DNA from: Immersiella caudata
Taxonomy: Eukaryota > Ascomycota > Sordariomycetes > Sordariales > Lasiosphaeriaceae
NCBI GenBank assembly: GCA_030512335.1
Contig: JAULSU010000001.1
Location: 3,844,001 to 3,908,000, forward strand
Reading direction: 5' to 3'
DNA length: 64,000 nt
Below the pieces are notes generated by a model. It searched no databases and had not been told where the DNA came from. It worked only from the letters and a program-made list of their open reading frames with translations. Positions 1 through 10,705 of the stretch are shown one piece after another; position 1 is the first letter of the stretch, and each line of letters begins with the position of its first letter. Both the position numbers and the translations under genes were made by a program.

Positions 1-759
1 ATAAGCAGTAGTCAGACAGTTGAGGGTTGGAAGCCTTCAGCCAGCCTGCCCACCCAGGCCATTGATTTACGTAAAGCTGAGAAGGGGTTTTAAGCGTGTG
101 AGGCGAGATGGCTCGACTACGAAGACGCGATGATATAGAGGAACCGGACTGTTCAAAGTAAATCCCATCAGTTGCGTAGAAAGGGGTTACACCAACACAC
201 CCCTAAGTCTCCCAACAAAGCTGGCAACGGCCATCCCAACATGTTTTGTTCATCCCCAGAAACAAAATTCAGCGATTATGGAGAGGCCATACTACTCACA
301 CCTAACCATATGCTACAGTTTGTCTTTGTAAGCTGGTCTACCTGTCGGCATTTAAGGGAACCCGCGAACGTCAACTATTATCTCTGTACTTCCTCTACGA
401 CCACGATCACCATAAACGCCTCTCGCTTCAAACTTGGCCTGGTACAAACATCACCAACAGCCTTGATACTTTCTTTCCCACCAACTTAACTGCCACTATT
501 AACTGCCACTAGCAAGCCCATAGGTATGACTCCCCGTTATGCATGAACACTATCATGATCACTAACTTCCCACGTCAGCCACTAATATGTGTTATTACGA
601 GAGAGCCAGAGGTTCATGTGGCCACTACTTCACCAGAGGTGTCTGGTGCGACGACATACGCTGCAAGGCAAGACTTCCCGGCTTCCCCATCTCGGCTCCC
701 CAAGGCCAAACGAGCTGTGGGAAACACTGGTGCTATGCCAATTAACCGGGAGGGCAGTA

Positions 760-780
760 GGGGGGGGGGGGGGTGGGGGG
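760..780 (+). repeat. G homopolymer run
   Basis: Fourteen G, one T, then six G. It could form a G-quadruplex and is a likely site of length error in assembly. It lies in noncoding DNA. Confidence 0.9.
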
Positions 781-1849
781 CTTGAGCAGCTTCTAGGAAT
801 CTTTTTGTCACAACTGTGCCGGGACGAGAAGGGGATCATGGGGATTTGCTCGCCGTGGCTTGGCCCTGAATTTGGAAGATGGGTGCAAGTCGCTTGCTGA
901 AAGATCAAAGTCGAAAGGGGGCAGCGTGCTGAAGCGAGAAAACACCTATGGTGTTTGTCTCTTGCCTCTGGGTAGCTCACAGTCAAACACGACCAGGTGT
1001 GCGCAGTAGGAATAAGTAAGGCAACCAGGTACTGACCTCTCCGTCTGCACCCCCGTGTCGTGCGGTCTCCGCGCCGCTCCAAGGATCCGCTGTATTCCAA
1101 CGGCTCCGCGTGTCTCCGCATGCAAGTTCCATCCGAACTGAGCAGACTCTGCGAGAGGCTCCGCGTGCGGCGGAGCACCTGGCCAATATCACCTACCAGC
1201 CAGCGCAGCGCCGAGATTTCTCTCTTTCTCTCCCCAGCCTCACCTTTCATAACTAGAGGCCCCGAGATTTCTCGCAACACTCTGTAACCATAGCCGTAAG
1301 TCATCGCCTTCTCCTTCTGAAGCGTATACAACAAGACCAGCGTGTTTTTCTGCCCCTCAAAGCCGTTTCGTTTCGTTTTTGCAGATGATTTATTCCTTTG
1401 CTGCGCACGCCTCCTTCCCTGGTGGCGTAGATCACGCCTATCCGGCGCTGGTGGTCGGTGACGCCGGCTTCCCCGGCCGAGCGGAGCACTCCTACCCGGC
1501 AGTCGGCGGCCGACAACGCTCCGGTCCCCGGCGGGCACGCTTAACTCCACCCCGAGATACACCTCCGCATCTAGTTGGACATGCCTGGCCTGTTGAAAGC
1601 CCTAAGGCACCTCCGTTATTGTTGCCATCCTTGCTCCCCTTAGCCAAGCACATCTCCCCTAGCCTGCCGCGTCTTCCTTTGCCTTTCCCACCCACATCTC
1701 CGCCACCAGCCTGATATGCCTCCTGCTCCACCGGCCATGTATAAGCTTCCGGACATGTGCTTGTCTGCCAGAGGCCAGGCTTGCCTCCGCTCCCTGCTCC
1801 GCGTGCTTCATGGTTTGCTGAGCACACCTCATTTCCCATTCGCGCATGT

Positions 1850-2060
1850 GTTCTCCCTTTGCAAGGCATATCTCCTTCCCAGCCAGTCATGCCTTTAGCC
1901 CTCGCCTTAGGCGCGCCCTTTTCCGTTTGTGTATACCTCCTCCGTGTTCGAGTAGACCTCCTTTCTCGGCAGGGCACGCCTTCTGTTTCCATTCAAGACG
2001 CCCCCTTTTCTGGGCGTGTATGCTTTCTCCTTTTGCTGAAACGCCTCCGAACCCGCCGCA
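1850..2060 (+). repeat. Degenerate 21-22 nt pyrimidine-rich repeat
   Basis: GCCT/ACCT cores start at about 1891, 1915, 1935, 1956, 1978, 2000, 2022 and 2043, mostly 20-24 nt apart. The units are diverged and indels break the register, so this is weaker than the array at 2849-3058. Both arrays share the GCCTT core and similar spacing, and they flank the same gene. Confidence 0.4.
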
Positions 2061-2107
2061 AGGCATAAAAAAAACCGCCCGGACGCCTTCTCCCCGCCTC
2101 CGGAACC

Positions 2108-2647
2108 ATGTGCTACGAGACCGTAGACATCTACAAGTGCGGCCACCAGGCCAGCAAGGTCGTCTCCTGCAACGACGACCCCAGCATGGAGCCGTGTCCC
2201 GACCGCTCTACCGTCGAATTCAAGATCGGCACCGCCTGCGGCGGCTGCCTCGTGGTTTGCCACGCGTGCAGCTACACCATGGAGCCCAAGATGACCAACT
2301 GCGGCGTTTGTGGTCACTGGGTCGTCGACTGCGAGCGTTGCTGGTTCCGCCGCGCCTCCACCGCCGACGTTTCAGATGACGAGGTCGTTTTTGTCAAGGA
2401 GGAGAGAGCCGAGGAAGAGAGAGAGGTCTACGAGACCGGTGAGAAGGCGGAGCCCGAGCAGGAGCATGCCAAGGTGGCCGAGGACGAGATCTTCGAGGGC
2501 GACGTCTTTTACGAGATCTCGGTTTCGAACGCTTCCGGGCGTGAGGGCGAGGGGGAGGAGGGGGAGGAGGAGGAGGAGGTCGAGGAGGTCGAGGAGAAGG
2601 CTGAGGATGAGGAGGCTGAGAGGGAGGTTGTAGTGTTGGATGACTAA
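2108..2647 (+). CDS. Small Cys-rich protein with acidic tail (MCY family)
   Basis: Single exon, 179 aa, starting at the first ATG of an open frame. The first 80 residues are rich in Cys and His: an MCYETVDIYKCGH start, then CGGC, CHAC, CGVCGH and CERCW pairs. This suggests a small zinc-binding or disulphide-rich module. Residues from about 90 to the end are strongly acidic, with polyglutamate encoded by GAG/GAA runs near 2550-2620, so the tail is probably disordered. No signal peptide or membrane segment is seen. The start resembles the protein at 16980-17663 (MCY, I/V-Y, C-x-H), a pattern I associate with poorly characterised Pezizomycotina proteins. Function unknown. It is flanked on both sides by degenerate 21-nt repeats. 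Confidence 0.7.
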   Translation: MCYETVDIYKCGHQASKVVSCNDDPSMEPCPDRSTVEFKIGTACGGCLVVCHACSYTMEPKMTNCGVCGHWVVDCERCWFRRASTADVSDDEVVFVKEERAEEEREVYETGEKAEPEQEHAKVAEDEIFEGDVFYEISVSNASGREGEGEEGEEEEEVEEVEEKAEDEEAEREVVVLDD

Positions 2648-3784
2648 GGGCATCGGGGCCCAACGAGGACGGTGTATTGGACTTGATCGAGGGGGGCGCC
2701 GCCAACCTCATTATGGCATGGTTTTGGGCGGAGAGACGCATATTGCGATCCCATTCAATGCATCACTGCCCTTCGTTAGGGCTGTTTTTTTTCGTTGCGC
2801 AACGGCGTTCTAAACTGCACTTGCAGGCGTGAAAAGAGTCGGCACAATGTGTTGACCGATATAGCTGACGCCTGATTTAGATGCTGAAAGGCATCCGACG
2901 ATGGCAACAAGGCCTTTCCTGATACCACCAATGCCTTGCCTAATGCCACCAATGCCTTTCTCAACGCGAACAAGGCCTTGTAAATGTCACTCGACGCCTT
3001 TTGTCATTCGAGCCAGGCCTTGTCTGATTCGACGGAGGCGCTCCTCGCTGGAGAAAGATAACAGGTAAGACAGAAGCCCCTGACAGAAGAACCCCAAGAT
3101 GAGGCTCTGAACCCTCGGGACCAGCCGCATGCACCATGGGCGCATCACGGCATAATTAGCAACATCGGGGGCGGGCCTGGGACCAACGGTCCCAAAGTCC
3201 ACTGGACGGTATGGCGGCTCAATGCAGGTCTCTCGGGAGACTCCCACTGGCTGTTTCAGCGATCTCCAAACAGATGTCGTCGTTTAGCGGCGTGCGCGTT
3301 CCAGGAGCTCGGAAATTGCCCGCCCTAACGTCACTGGCTGTCAGCAGGTAGCGTCGGCGTCTAGAGAGGGTCCTACAATGCAGGAGGGCATATGGCATAA
3401 TGATATCGCCCGAGATTGTCGTGAGACATGCACCCTCAAAATACAGGTAGCGCTGCTCCCTTCACGGGCTGTAAATGGGCAGGCGCTTCAAGTTTCATGC
3501 TTCGACTCTGACAGGAATCAGTCGTTGGCTCGATGAAGCATCGAGGCAGTCGTGGAGAAGCAGCCAATGGAGACAATCGATAACAGCGTCAGGGGTCCAT
3601 GCTCTTCGCTTGTTTGGTGTGCATGAAAAAATCCGGACCCACACAGATCTACATCGGCGCATCTGGGACATTTTTCTATCAAAAGTCAGCCCACTCGCCA
3701 GGGTGCCCTTTCGCTCTTGATTCTGCATCTTAATCTTCAGGCAAGGACGAATTCCTCTGCAACAGATTCAATTGACCAGCAACA
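2648..3784. other. Intergenic region with 21-nt array
   Basis: It contains the 21-bp array described separately (2849-3058). The rest shows no supported gene. The last part should hold the promoter of the hydroxylase gene that starts at 3785. Confidence 0.6.
2849..3058 (+). repeat. Exact-register 21-bp tandem array
   Basis: Units begin at 2849, 2870, 2891, 2912, 2933, 2954, 2975, 2996, 3017 and 3038, always 21 nt apart, with a GCCTT-type start in most. No indels break the register although the units are diverged. Read on the plus strand from each G, most units encode heptads of the form A-(F/L)-x-(D/N)-x-x-(N/K/E). Frame stops occur in the units at 2870 and 2975, and the array ends at a TAA at 3059. 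It is either a noncoding minisatellite or the remnant of a heptad-coding region. Differences between adjacent units are not concentrated at third positions, which favours noncoding. Confidence 0.8.
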
Positions 3785-5830
3785 ATGAAAAGAAAGGCAG
3801 AAGCCGGGGGCAAGAAGCCCCTGAAGAAACGGTCCAAAAACGGTGAATACCCCCACCATTGCTCGCCTAACGATCAAGCTCCATTTCAAGGAGCAAGGAG
3901 AGGCCAATGGTGCTGACAGAACTCTCCAGCCCTCACCGACGAAGAGGCCAAAGCTAGATTCCGAAAAGGACTGTTTGACAAGTCAGTTCTCGCCAAATAC
4001 ACGGCCGGATATGCGTCCTCGACCCCGTACAAGCACAGCGTGATCCACGAGCTTGTCGACGATAGCCTTCTGCGCAAGGTGCGGAACGAGATCAAGGCAA
4101 ACGTCTCCTTCACCCCCAAAGAGACCGACATCTACAAAATCCACCAGAGCGGCGACCTGGCCAATCTAGACGGCCTGGACAACGAAGCTCTGGCCAAGCT
4201 GCCCTCCCTCCTCGCCCTGCGCGATGCCCTCTACTCGCAGACCTTCCGCGACTATGTCTCCCACATTACCGGCTGCGGTCCCCTCAGCGGCCGCAAGACT
4301 GACATGGCCATAAATGTGTACACTCCCGGATGCTATCTGCTGTGTCACGACGACGTCATTGGGTCCCGGAAGGTGAGCTACATTTTGTACCTTACCGATC
4401 CCGATACCCCCTGGCAGGCCGAATGGGGCGGCGCCTTGCGCCTCTTCCCTGTAGAGGACCGGGCGGGCAAGGACGGCGAGGTGGCCAAGACCCCCTTGCC
4501 GGACACAGTGAAGGCGATTCCTCCAGCATGGAATCAACTGTCGTTCTTCGCCGTTCAGCCTGGAGAGTCATTCCACGACGTCGAGGAAGTGTATCACGCG
4601 GCGTCCAAGGATGAACTTGAAAAGAACGGCGGCCGTATCCGCATGGCAATCAGTGGCTGGTTCCACATCCCGCAGATCGGCGAGGATGGCTGGGTGGAGG
4701 GCGCAGAGGAGAAGGCAGCCCGCAAGAGCGGATTGATGCAGCTGCAGGGCAACCCAGACCAACACGACCGTCCGCAAGCAAAACCAGTTCCAGTGGAAAA
4801 AACCGATGGGGGGAGTAGTGACGAGTTCGCTTTCGAGGACGAGGCCGACCTAGAATTCCTGCTCAAGTATCTCGCCCCGACGTACCTAACGCCGGACACG
4901 ATGGAACGGGTGGCTGAGCACTTTGAAGAGGAGTTCAGCATTACTCTACCGGATATCCTACATCCCAAGTTTGCAGCGAAGGTTCGTGCGTACATTGAGG
5001 CTCAAGAAGCCGAGGCGCTCCCCGAAAAGAGCGACGAGATCGAGAAGGGCGCGTGGAAGGTGGCCCGACCTCCCCATAAGCACCGGTACCTCTATCTCCA
5101 ACCGGGAGAGGGAAAAACAGCGGATTCGCCCCTGAAAGAGTTGCTTGAGGTCTTCCTACCTTCTAAGCAGTTCCGCCTTTGGCTGCAGATGGCAACGCGC
5201 TCAGTCGTTGAAAGCCATAATCTTTTGGCTCGGCGCTTCCGGCGGGGCCAGGATTACACGCTCGCTACTGGGCATGAAGGCAAGCCTCGTCTGGAACTCA
5301 ATATCGGACTCACCCCCACAGAAGGCTGGGGTGACGATGCCCAAGACGACGAGTCAGACGCTTCTTCCGATGATGAAGATATCGAGAGGAATGCGAACGG
5401 CAAGGGCAAGGGCAAGGCTAAGGCCAACGGCAGCAGTGCCAGGGCTAAGGGCAAGGGCAAGGCAGTTGAGAAAGTCATCGAGAAAGAGGAGGAACTTGAA
5501 GTTGGCGGTCACGAGGTATACATGGCTGGCGATGACGACAGCAATGAAGATGCTGCCATCTACAAGAGCAGCGCCGATGATGACAACATTCTATTCTTCC
5601 AGGCGGCTGCATGGAACAAAATGACGTTAGTGTTGCGCGACAGCGGAACGCTTCGGTTTGTCAAGTACGTGAGCAAGAGCACCAAGGGCGACCGATGGGA
5701 TGTCAGCGGCTCTTACGAGATCCAGGAGCAAGATGAAGAGCCTGATGAAGACGAAGCTGTTGGGGTTCTGGATGATTCGGAAGAGGAATTCCAAGGTTTC
5801 TCCCCCGATGAGCAAAGCGATTCGGACTAG
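3785..5830 (+). CDS. ofd1: Prolyl 3,4-dihydroxylase, Ofd1/Tpa1 family
   Basis: Two exons, 3785-3842 and 3930-5830 (87-nt intron, gtgaat...cag), 652 aa. It is a 2-oxoglutarate/Fe(II) dioxygenase. In yeasts this family hydroxylates a proline of ribosomal protein uS12 (Rps23) and is tied to translation termination and oxygen/sterol signalling. The iron ligands are visible: H159-x-D161 in CHDDV, then H235 in SFHDVEEV, with basic residues R255/R257 placed to bind 2-oxoglutarate. The N-terminus carries a basic KRKAEAGGKKPLKKRSK segment, a likely nuclear signal. A second, degenerate dioxygenase-like half follows, as usual in the family. Between the halves is an acidic linker and a GKGKAK-rich stretch. 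The first exon is supported because splicing gives the continuous sequence ALTDEEAKARFRKGLFDK before the conserved VIHELVDD. Confidence 0.93.
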
Positions 5831-7161
5831 GACAAGCAGATACCCGTAATGTTGAATTCTATCAGCAGTACGAAGCAAGCTGTCTTGGTCTCTTCTGGCT
5901 GACGTTCCAGTGTTGATGTCTGCAATGTCATCATGGTACATGTCGCTTATGGTCGCGTTTGTCTGCGTCCAAGATATCGGACTTTAGCCGCGAGACTGCG
6001 GTAAGGCTCAGTTTCTTGTCAGTCTTCAGTGCGTGCCGCAATATTTGGCCCCTGCCCCGTCCGCCAGCGTCCATGCTTCAGCACGGGAGAGACTCGAATC
6101 AAGGTGGTGGGGCCATCTCTATGGAGGGATGCACGATGCCAGATCAGGAGAGGTGCATGGCTGAGGATGAACCCAACCCAACCCACTTTCATACCGTCAC
6201 GGAGCACGCCAAGTGATGTGGAGGGCGCCAATCGCAGATCGAGGCGGCAGCGGGAATAGTTACATCACCATCGTGGCGCGGCCTGCACCAATTCTCCAAC
6301 CCAACGCTCTGTAAGCAAGCGGCTGCCCGCATGAGGTGCATTTCCTTTCAGATTAGGCGCATGGGAAGAGTAGATGGGCCATTCATGAACTCCACCAGCA
6401 ATGAAGGAACCCTTTCCTTTGGGGTCCGCAAGCAATCGAGTGCAATGTGCCCGGGATCCACAGTTTGTCCGTCGTTGCCCAACGTCATGTCTGCGCGATT
6501 CCGGGAGGCCGAGCGGTAACACACGGGGAGCGATGCGTGAAACTAAACGAAACGGTCTCTCGTCGATCACGGCGCCGGAACCCGTACGCCCGAGAAGCGC
6601 ATGTGGGATTTCCAACCGTGCCATCATCCAGCGGCGTAGGAGCCGGTTCTTGCGGCACGCCGCTTCGGCGACAAATTCTAGAAAATCATGCCTGGCCAAG
6701 CACCTAGGAATTCCCTGCGGGCCAGCACAGCCCCTTGGGGGAAAGCCTGGGGGAGCGAACGAGGTCGCTGGAAAAAAAAAATCGGAAGACCCAACCAGGG
6801 AGTCTCGGCGGTACCTTCCTTCGCTGGGATTCGTTGACCTGAGCCACTAGGCAATTGGGACAACTGCGGCCCAGACTTGTCTGAAGCGCAACATACAATT
6901 CGGCGAGGGATTGCTGGTCCAACCCTTCGCGATCTCCCGACTCGGGCGAGGAGTCCTTCCCTTTGGCCCAAACCTTGGTACCCCCGTTTTCCCGCCCCGG
7001 TTTCTGGTCCAGCCATAATATAACACTAGACTGTACCCATCTCCGTTAGCCCTCCCGCTTGCTTCGTCGTTTTGTCATATCTTTCCCACCTCACTCCATT
7101 GAACTTATCGAACATTGAATTTTGCGCCGAAGCTTGCCACTTGCTCTTACACTCAGCCAAC
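5831..7161. other. Intergenic region, nothing recognised
   Basis: About 1.3 kb without a credible coding frame. Downstream of the hydroxylase it should contain that gene's 3' UTR; the distal part should contain the promoter and leader of the gene at 7162. No tRNA, repeat array or transposon feature is seen. Confidence 0.6.
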
Positions 7162-8294
7162 ATGCCGATTCGCAATCCCTTTGCGCGCCGTGCCGGTGCC
7201 ACGCTTTCGCCCGACGAGAACTCCCGTCCAGGCTCCGCGTACGGCGAGGTCGACTCGGCGCATCCCGGATTTGAAAGGGTAGACACAGTTGGCTCCAAGG
7301 CCTCATCAGCGCTCAGCATTCGAAGCAGGAAAAGTCAGGACACGGGCGAGTACAAGATGAGCGGTATGTGCTGAGCAGCTGGTTTCGTCCAAAGAGTGTC
7401 TTTGCTCGACCCCTCCCCCGCCAAAATCTGGCAGCGCCACCTCGGCATTGACACTAGGTCATGGGAACAAGTTGGCTCACACAAGTTTGGCACAGTGGTC
7501 AATGACAGCGGGGTTTATCTGCCGGTATGTCACACAAATCGCATTGCAACCTTGGTTTTTGCCTACCTATCTCGGCCGTGGTCTAACGATGCCGACTTGT
7601 AGCCGTCCCCTGTTGAGAAGGAAGCGACATGGCCTCGGCGATACCTCTCACGGGCGTCAAGCGATGCAAAGAGCAGCTCCGGGGAGATTGAGCATTTTTC
7701 CATCTCACGAGAGTCGTTTGACTCGTACAGAAGGTCTTTTGTAAGTACGGTCTCACCTCATCGGTGCATCCGGCCCGTACCTTGGCGCTAAGCAACGCCC
7801 AACCGGCATCCGCCGCCCCGATAACGCCACCGCCATCGGGGACCACCCCAGCTGACCACGTGTCTCAGGACATCTCCGCCAAAAGCCCAATTGTCGTTGT
7901 GGATTCGGCGCCGCGCGGAAGTCTAGACTCGTCGCGATTTCCCCGAATGCCTCGATCCTCGCTTGGTGATCGACGCTTTGGGCACTTTGGACCACAGGAG
8001 CCGCCAACCCCTGAGGAGAGTTTCGAGGATGTTGGGCTGAACGACGAAAACAAGCCGAATCAGCATTCATCACAGCAACCCGCCAAAAAACGAGGGTTCT
8101 TCTCCAAGTTTGGGTCTGACGCCACGGCAGAGGGAACGCCAGCGGTGCATGTCAACGGGCAATCCATGTCGCGGTTCCTTCCTGGACGAAAGAGGGCGCA
8201 AAGCGGTCAGGGTGATGAGCTCGGGGCGATGCCGTCGTCAGGCATCGACAGGCCGGTGACCAGCACATTGCAAGAGCAAGAGGTGCAGTCTTGA
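7162..8294 (+). CDS. Conserved filamentous-fungal protein, function unknown
   Basis: Four exons by hand splicing: 7162-7363, 7496-7524, 7603-7740 and 7869-8294, giving 264 aa. The junctions restore a continuous sequence KMSVVNDSGVYLPPSP followed by EKEATWPRRYLSR; all introns are GT-AG. The 29-nt exon is unusually small. The protein is Ser/Arg/Pro-rich and probably disordered, beginning MPIRNPFARR. It includes a stretch PPTPEESFEDVG and ends in a region rich in basic residues (KKRGFFSKFG). No enzyme motif, signal peptide or membrane segment is visible. I believe it belongs to a family conserved in Pezizomycotina, but I cannot assign a role. Confidence 0.75.
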
Positions 8295-8617
8295 TGGGTT
8301 GACCAAGCGAGCGCGCGTTGTTGGCTTTTGAACACGATATAACAACTGCAGGAGTTTCGGAGACCAAGGGGCTCGGATTTTCCCGGTGGAGGATGGCGTT
8401 ATTACGAGAGAGGTATTGACTTTGGACGGCATTTTTTGCGTCATGTTGCAGCCGCATGATTAGACGGGGCAGGGCATACAGGATCGTTTGCTGGGTAGGA
8501 GTCATGAAAACATCGAGCCTCACCACGAAAGGCTCTCAATGTTCTGCCAGAAGGCAGCGCAGGAAGGAAACAATTCTCGAATACACTACTAATATAATGA
8601 ACCACTAATTTGCCACC
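8295..8617. other. Convergent 3' region
   Basis: This 323-nt gap lies between two convergent genes and should hold both 3' UTRs. No other feature is seen. Confidence 0.7.
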
Positions 8618-10705
8618 CTAATAGGACCAAGGTCTTGCCTTGAACCTCGGGTTCTCCTCCGGCACCTCGCCCCACGGCATTTCGACTTCCTCCGGATTGA
8701 TGTACCAACTCGCATCCCCGTCTGTCTGTGTCACACTCCACCCATCACCCAGCCACCTCAACGCATTGCCCTTCTCCGCTCTCTCGTATTCCCAATCTTC
8801 CCACCTCGGCGACCTCAGCGCCTCTAGCGCATGCAGTGTTGACCCTGGCCACAACCCTACCACATCCTCTCCTCTCTTATACCAACTCCTGCACTCGTCC
8901 GTATACACCGTCCCCTTGAAGTACTCCTTCACGTACTCCCCAAAGTCATCCACCCTCTCCCGCTTCGGTTCCATAGAGTCGTAATCCTCCTTTTGCAGCT
9001 TGCGGATAACCTTGACTGCGTAATCTACTTCTGCCTCGAGGATCTTGGTGAGACTACCGAATCCAATGGCGGAATTGGGACCGAAGAGGAGGAGCAGGTT
9101 GGGGAAGGAGTCTACTGCTAGGGAGAGATAGGATGAGGGGAGGGGATCCCAGCGGGTGGAGAGGGGGAGTGATTTACGCCCGAGGACAGGGAAGGGAGGT
9201 GGGGAGGAGGTGGTGAAGCCGGTGGCGCAGATGAGGACATCGAAGTCGGAGTGGGTGGTTTCGGGAGTGGGTTGGTTGGGGGAAGAGGGGGTTGTGGCGA
9301 TGGTGGAGCCGGAGACGGATGTGATGCGATTAGGGATGACGGTTACGTTGGGCTGTAAAAGGGACTCGAGGAAGCCCGGACCGGGTGTTAGACGCCTACA
9401 GCCAGGAGGGAAGGTGGGGATGATGAGGTCGATGAGATCGGGCCGGGTGGAGAGGGTAGTGGACATGGCGTCGCGGAAGAGGGATTGGATGGAGGATTGC
9501 ATCTCTGTGCCGCGCAGGGTGGAGTCGTGGATGAGGTTGCCGCCGTCCTCGAAGACTTTACGGAAGGCGAGGAAGGAGGCCGGGTCTGAGGCGAAGGCTC
9601 TGTGTTGCTCAGGGGTAACTCGGGAGTGTTAATTAGGTGAGGAGCGAAACGGTTAGGAGGGAAAGGGGAAAGGGGCTTAGGACATACACGCGGTGTTTTT
9701 CGGGTCCAAGCCGAGTTGGACCATGCCTTGATCACCAAACGCCCCGGAGATCCAGGTGGGCGAGCGCATGAAGCAGGTGAGAGACGTGCCTTCGACCTTT
9801 TGTAGGCTGGGAATAATTTGAATAGCGCTGGAGCCGTTGCCAATAATGGCGACCTTCTTGTTGCGGAAGTCGTAAGAAGTGTCCCAGGCGCCGGAGCTAG
9901 TGGTAGATGTCAGCGGCTAACTTCCATTCTAGGATAGTATTTGTATGCCTCAAGAGGTCTCCGCCTCAGACCTCCTGAGACAAGAGGGTGAAGGACTAAA
10001 CGGGCAAAAAATAGCAGGAATCGCACATACTGCATCTTCTTCCCGGAAAAGGTCTCGAGTCCGGGAATACTCGGCCAGGAGATCTCGTTGAGCTGACCGC
10101 GGGCTGTGAGGAGCACGTTGGCCTCATCGTCTATTGTTTCCCCGGTGGTGAGGTTTTGGACCTTGATCTTCCTGCAAAGCATCAATACAAAGGTCGCCCA
10201 GAGTAATGACAACGAACTGCCTACCAGAGCTTTCGCACTCCATCCCAGACACAATGCTCTACCTCATGCCTCGTCTTGATGAACCTCGTCGCCCCAAATC
10301 TCTCGGCTACATCCTCGAGATATTTCTGAATCTCACTACCCGGTGCATAAAGACTAGACCAGTTTGGGTTCGGCGCAAATGAGTACTGATAGGAGTGTGC
10401 TGGTATATTGTCAGTGGAAATCCCCGCCTCCTTTCCAGGGGTCACTTACACGGTATGTCACACGCGACGCCAGGGTATTTGTTCAACCACCACACTCCCC
10501 CTACGCCATCATTCTTTTCATAAACTGTCAAATCAACGTTTCGAAGCCTCTCTGGTATCCGGATAGCGGCTGCGATTCCCGAAAATCCAGCACCCACGAC
10601 GACAACCCTCAGGGGTCGCAGATTCTCCACCGGCTCTTGCTTGAGTGTGAACCGCTCACGAGGACCACCATTGGCTCCATTGATTCCTGTCACGCTCTCC
10701 CCCAT
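8618..10705 (-). CDS. Baeyer-Villiger flavin monooxygenase
   Basis: Five exons on the minus strand: 10705-10450, 10399-10225, 10171-10031, 9896-9688 and 9618-8618, giving 593 aa. It is an FAD/NADPH enzyme that should insert oxygen next to a carbonyl; the substrate is unknown. Visible signatures are the FAD Rossmann motif VVVVGAGFSGIAAA near residue 35, the family fingerprint FSGKKMHSGAWD (FxGxxxHxxxWD, H at about residue 191) and the second nucleotide motif IIGNGSSAIQ. The fingerprint is completed exactly across the exon 3-4 junction, which validates the splice sites. Intron 3 (9897-10030) is a copy of a FAN1 intron. The last exon switches from C-rich to G-rich on the sense strand. No biosynthetic partner genes are adjacent, so a cluster role is not supported. 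Confidence 0.93.
9897..10030 (-). mobile_element. Introner-like element, copy 1 (intron 3 of monooxygenase)
   Basis: On the sense (minus) strand this 134-nt intron begins gtatgtgcgatt and ends with branch site gctgac and ctag. It aligns end to end with the FAN1 intron at 61063-61206; I estimate about 85% identity by hand outside a T-tract indel. Shared blocks include tttagtcctt, tgtctcaggaggt, gaggcat-caaat and cctagaatggaagttagc. Arms at 9979-9968 (CTCAGGAGGTCT) and 9960-9949 (AGACCTCTTGAG) form a 12-bp stem with one G-U pair and a 7-nt loop. Removal is required to restore the monooxygenase fingerprint. Confidence 0.88.

Larger units (their letters stand above)
1..2107. other. Intergenic region, no supported gene
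   Basis: No reading frame here looks like a real protein; the open frames are short, overlapping on both strands and of low complexity. The stretch contains a G-run at 760-780. From about 1850 to 2060 there is a pyrimidine-rich stretch with a loose 21-22 nt recurrence of a (G/A)CCTYC core, just before the Cys-rich gene that starts at 2108. It probably includes that gene's promoter and 5' leader. Confidence 0.6.

Noticed and set aside
630..1562. 310-codon minus-strand open frame
   Set aside because: Low-complexity, Arg/Pro-rich translation crossing the G-run, with no recognisable domain and competing frames on both strands.
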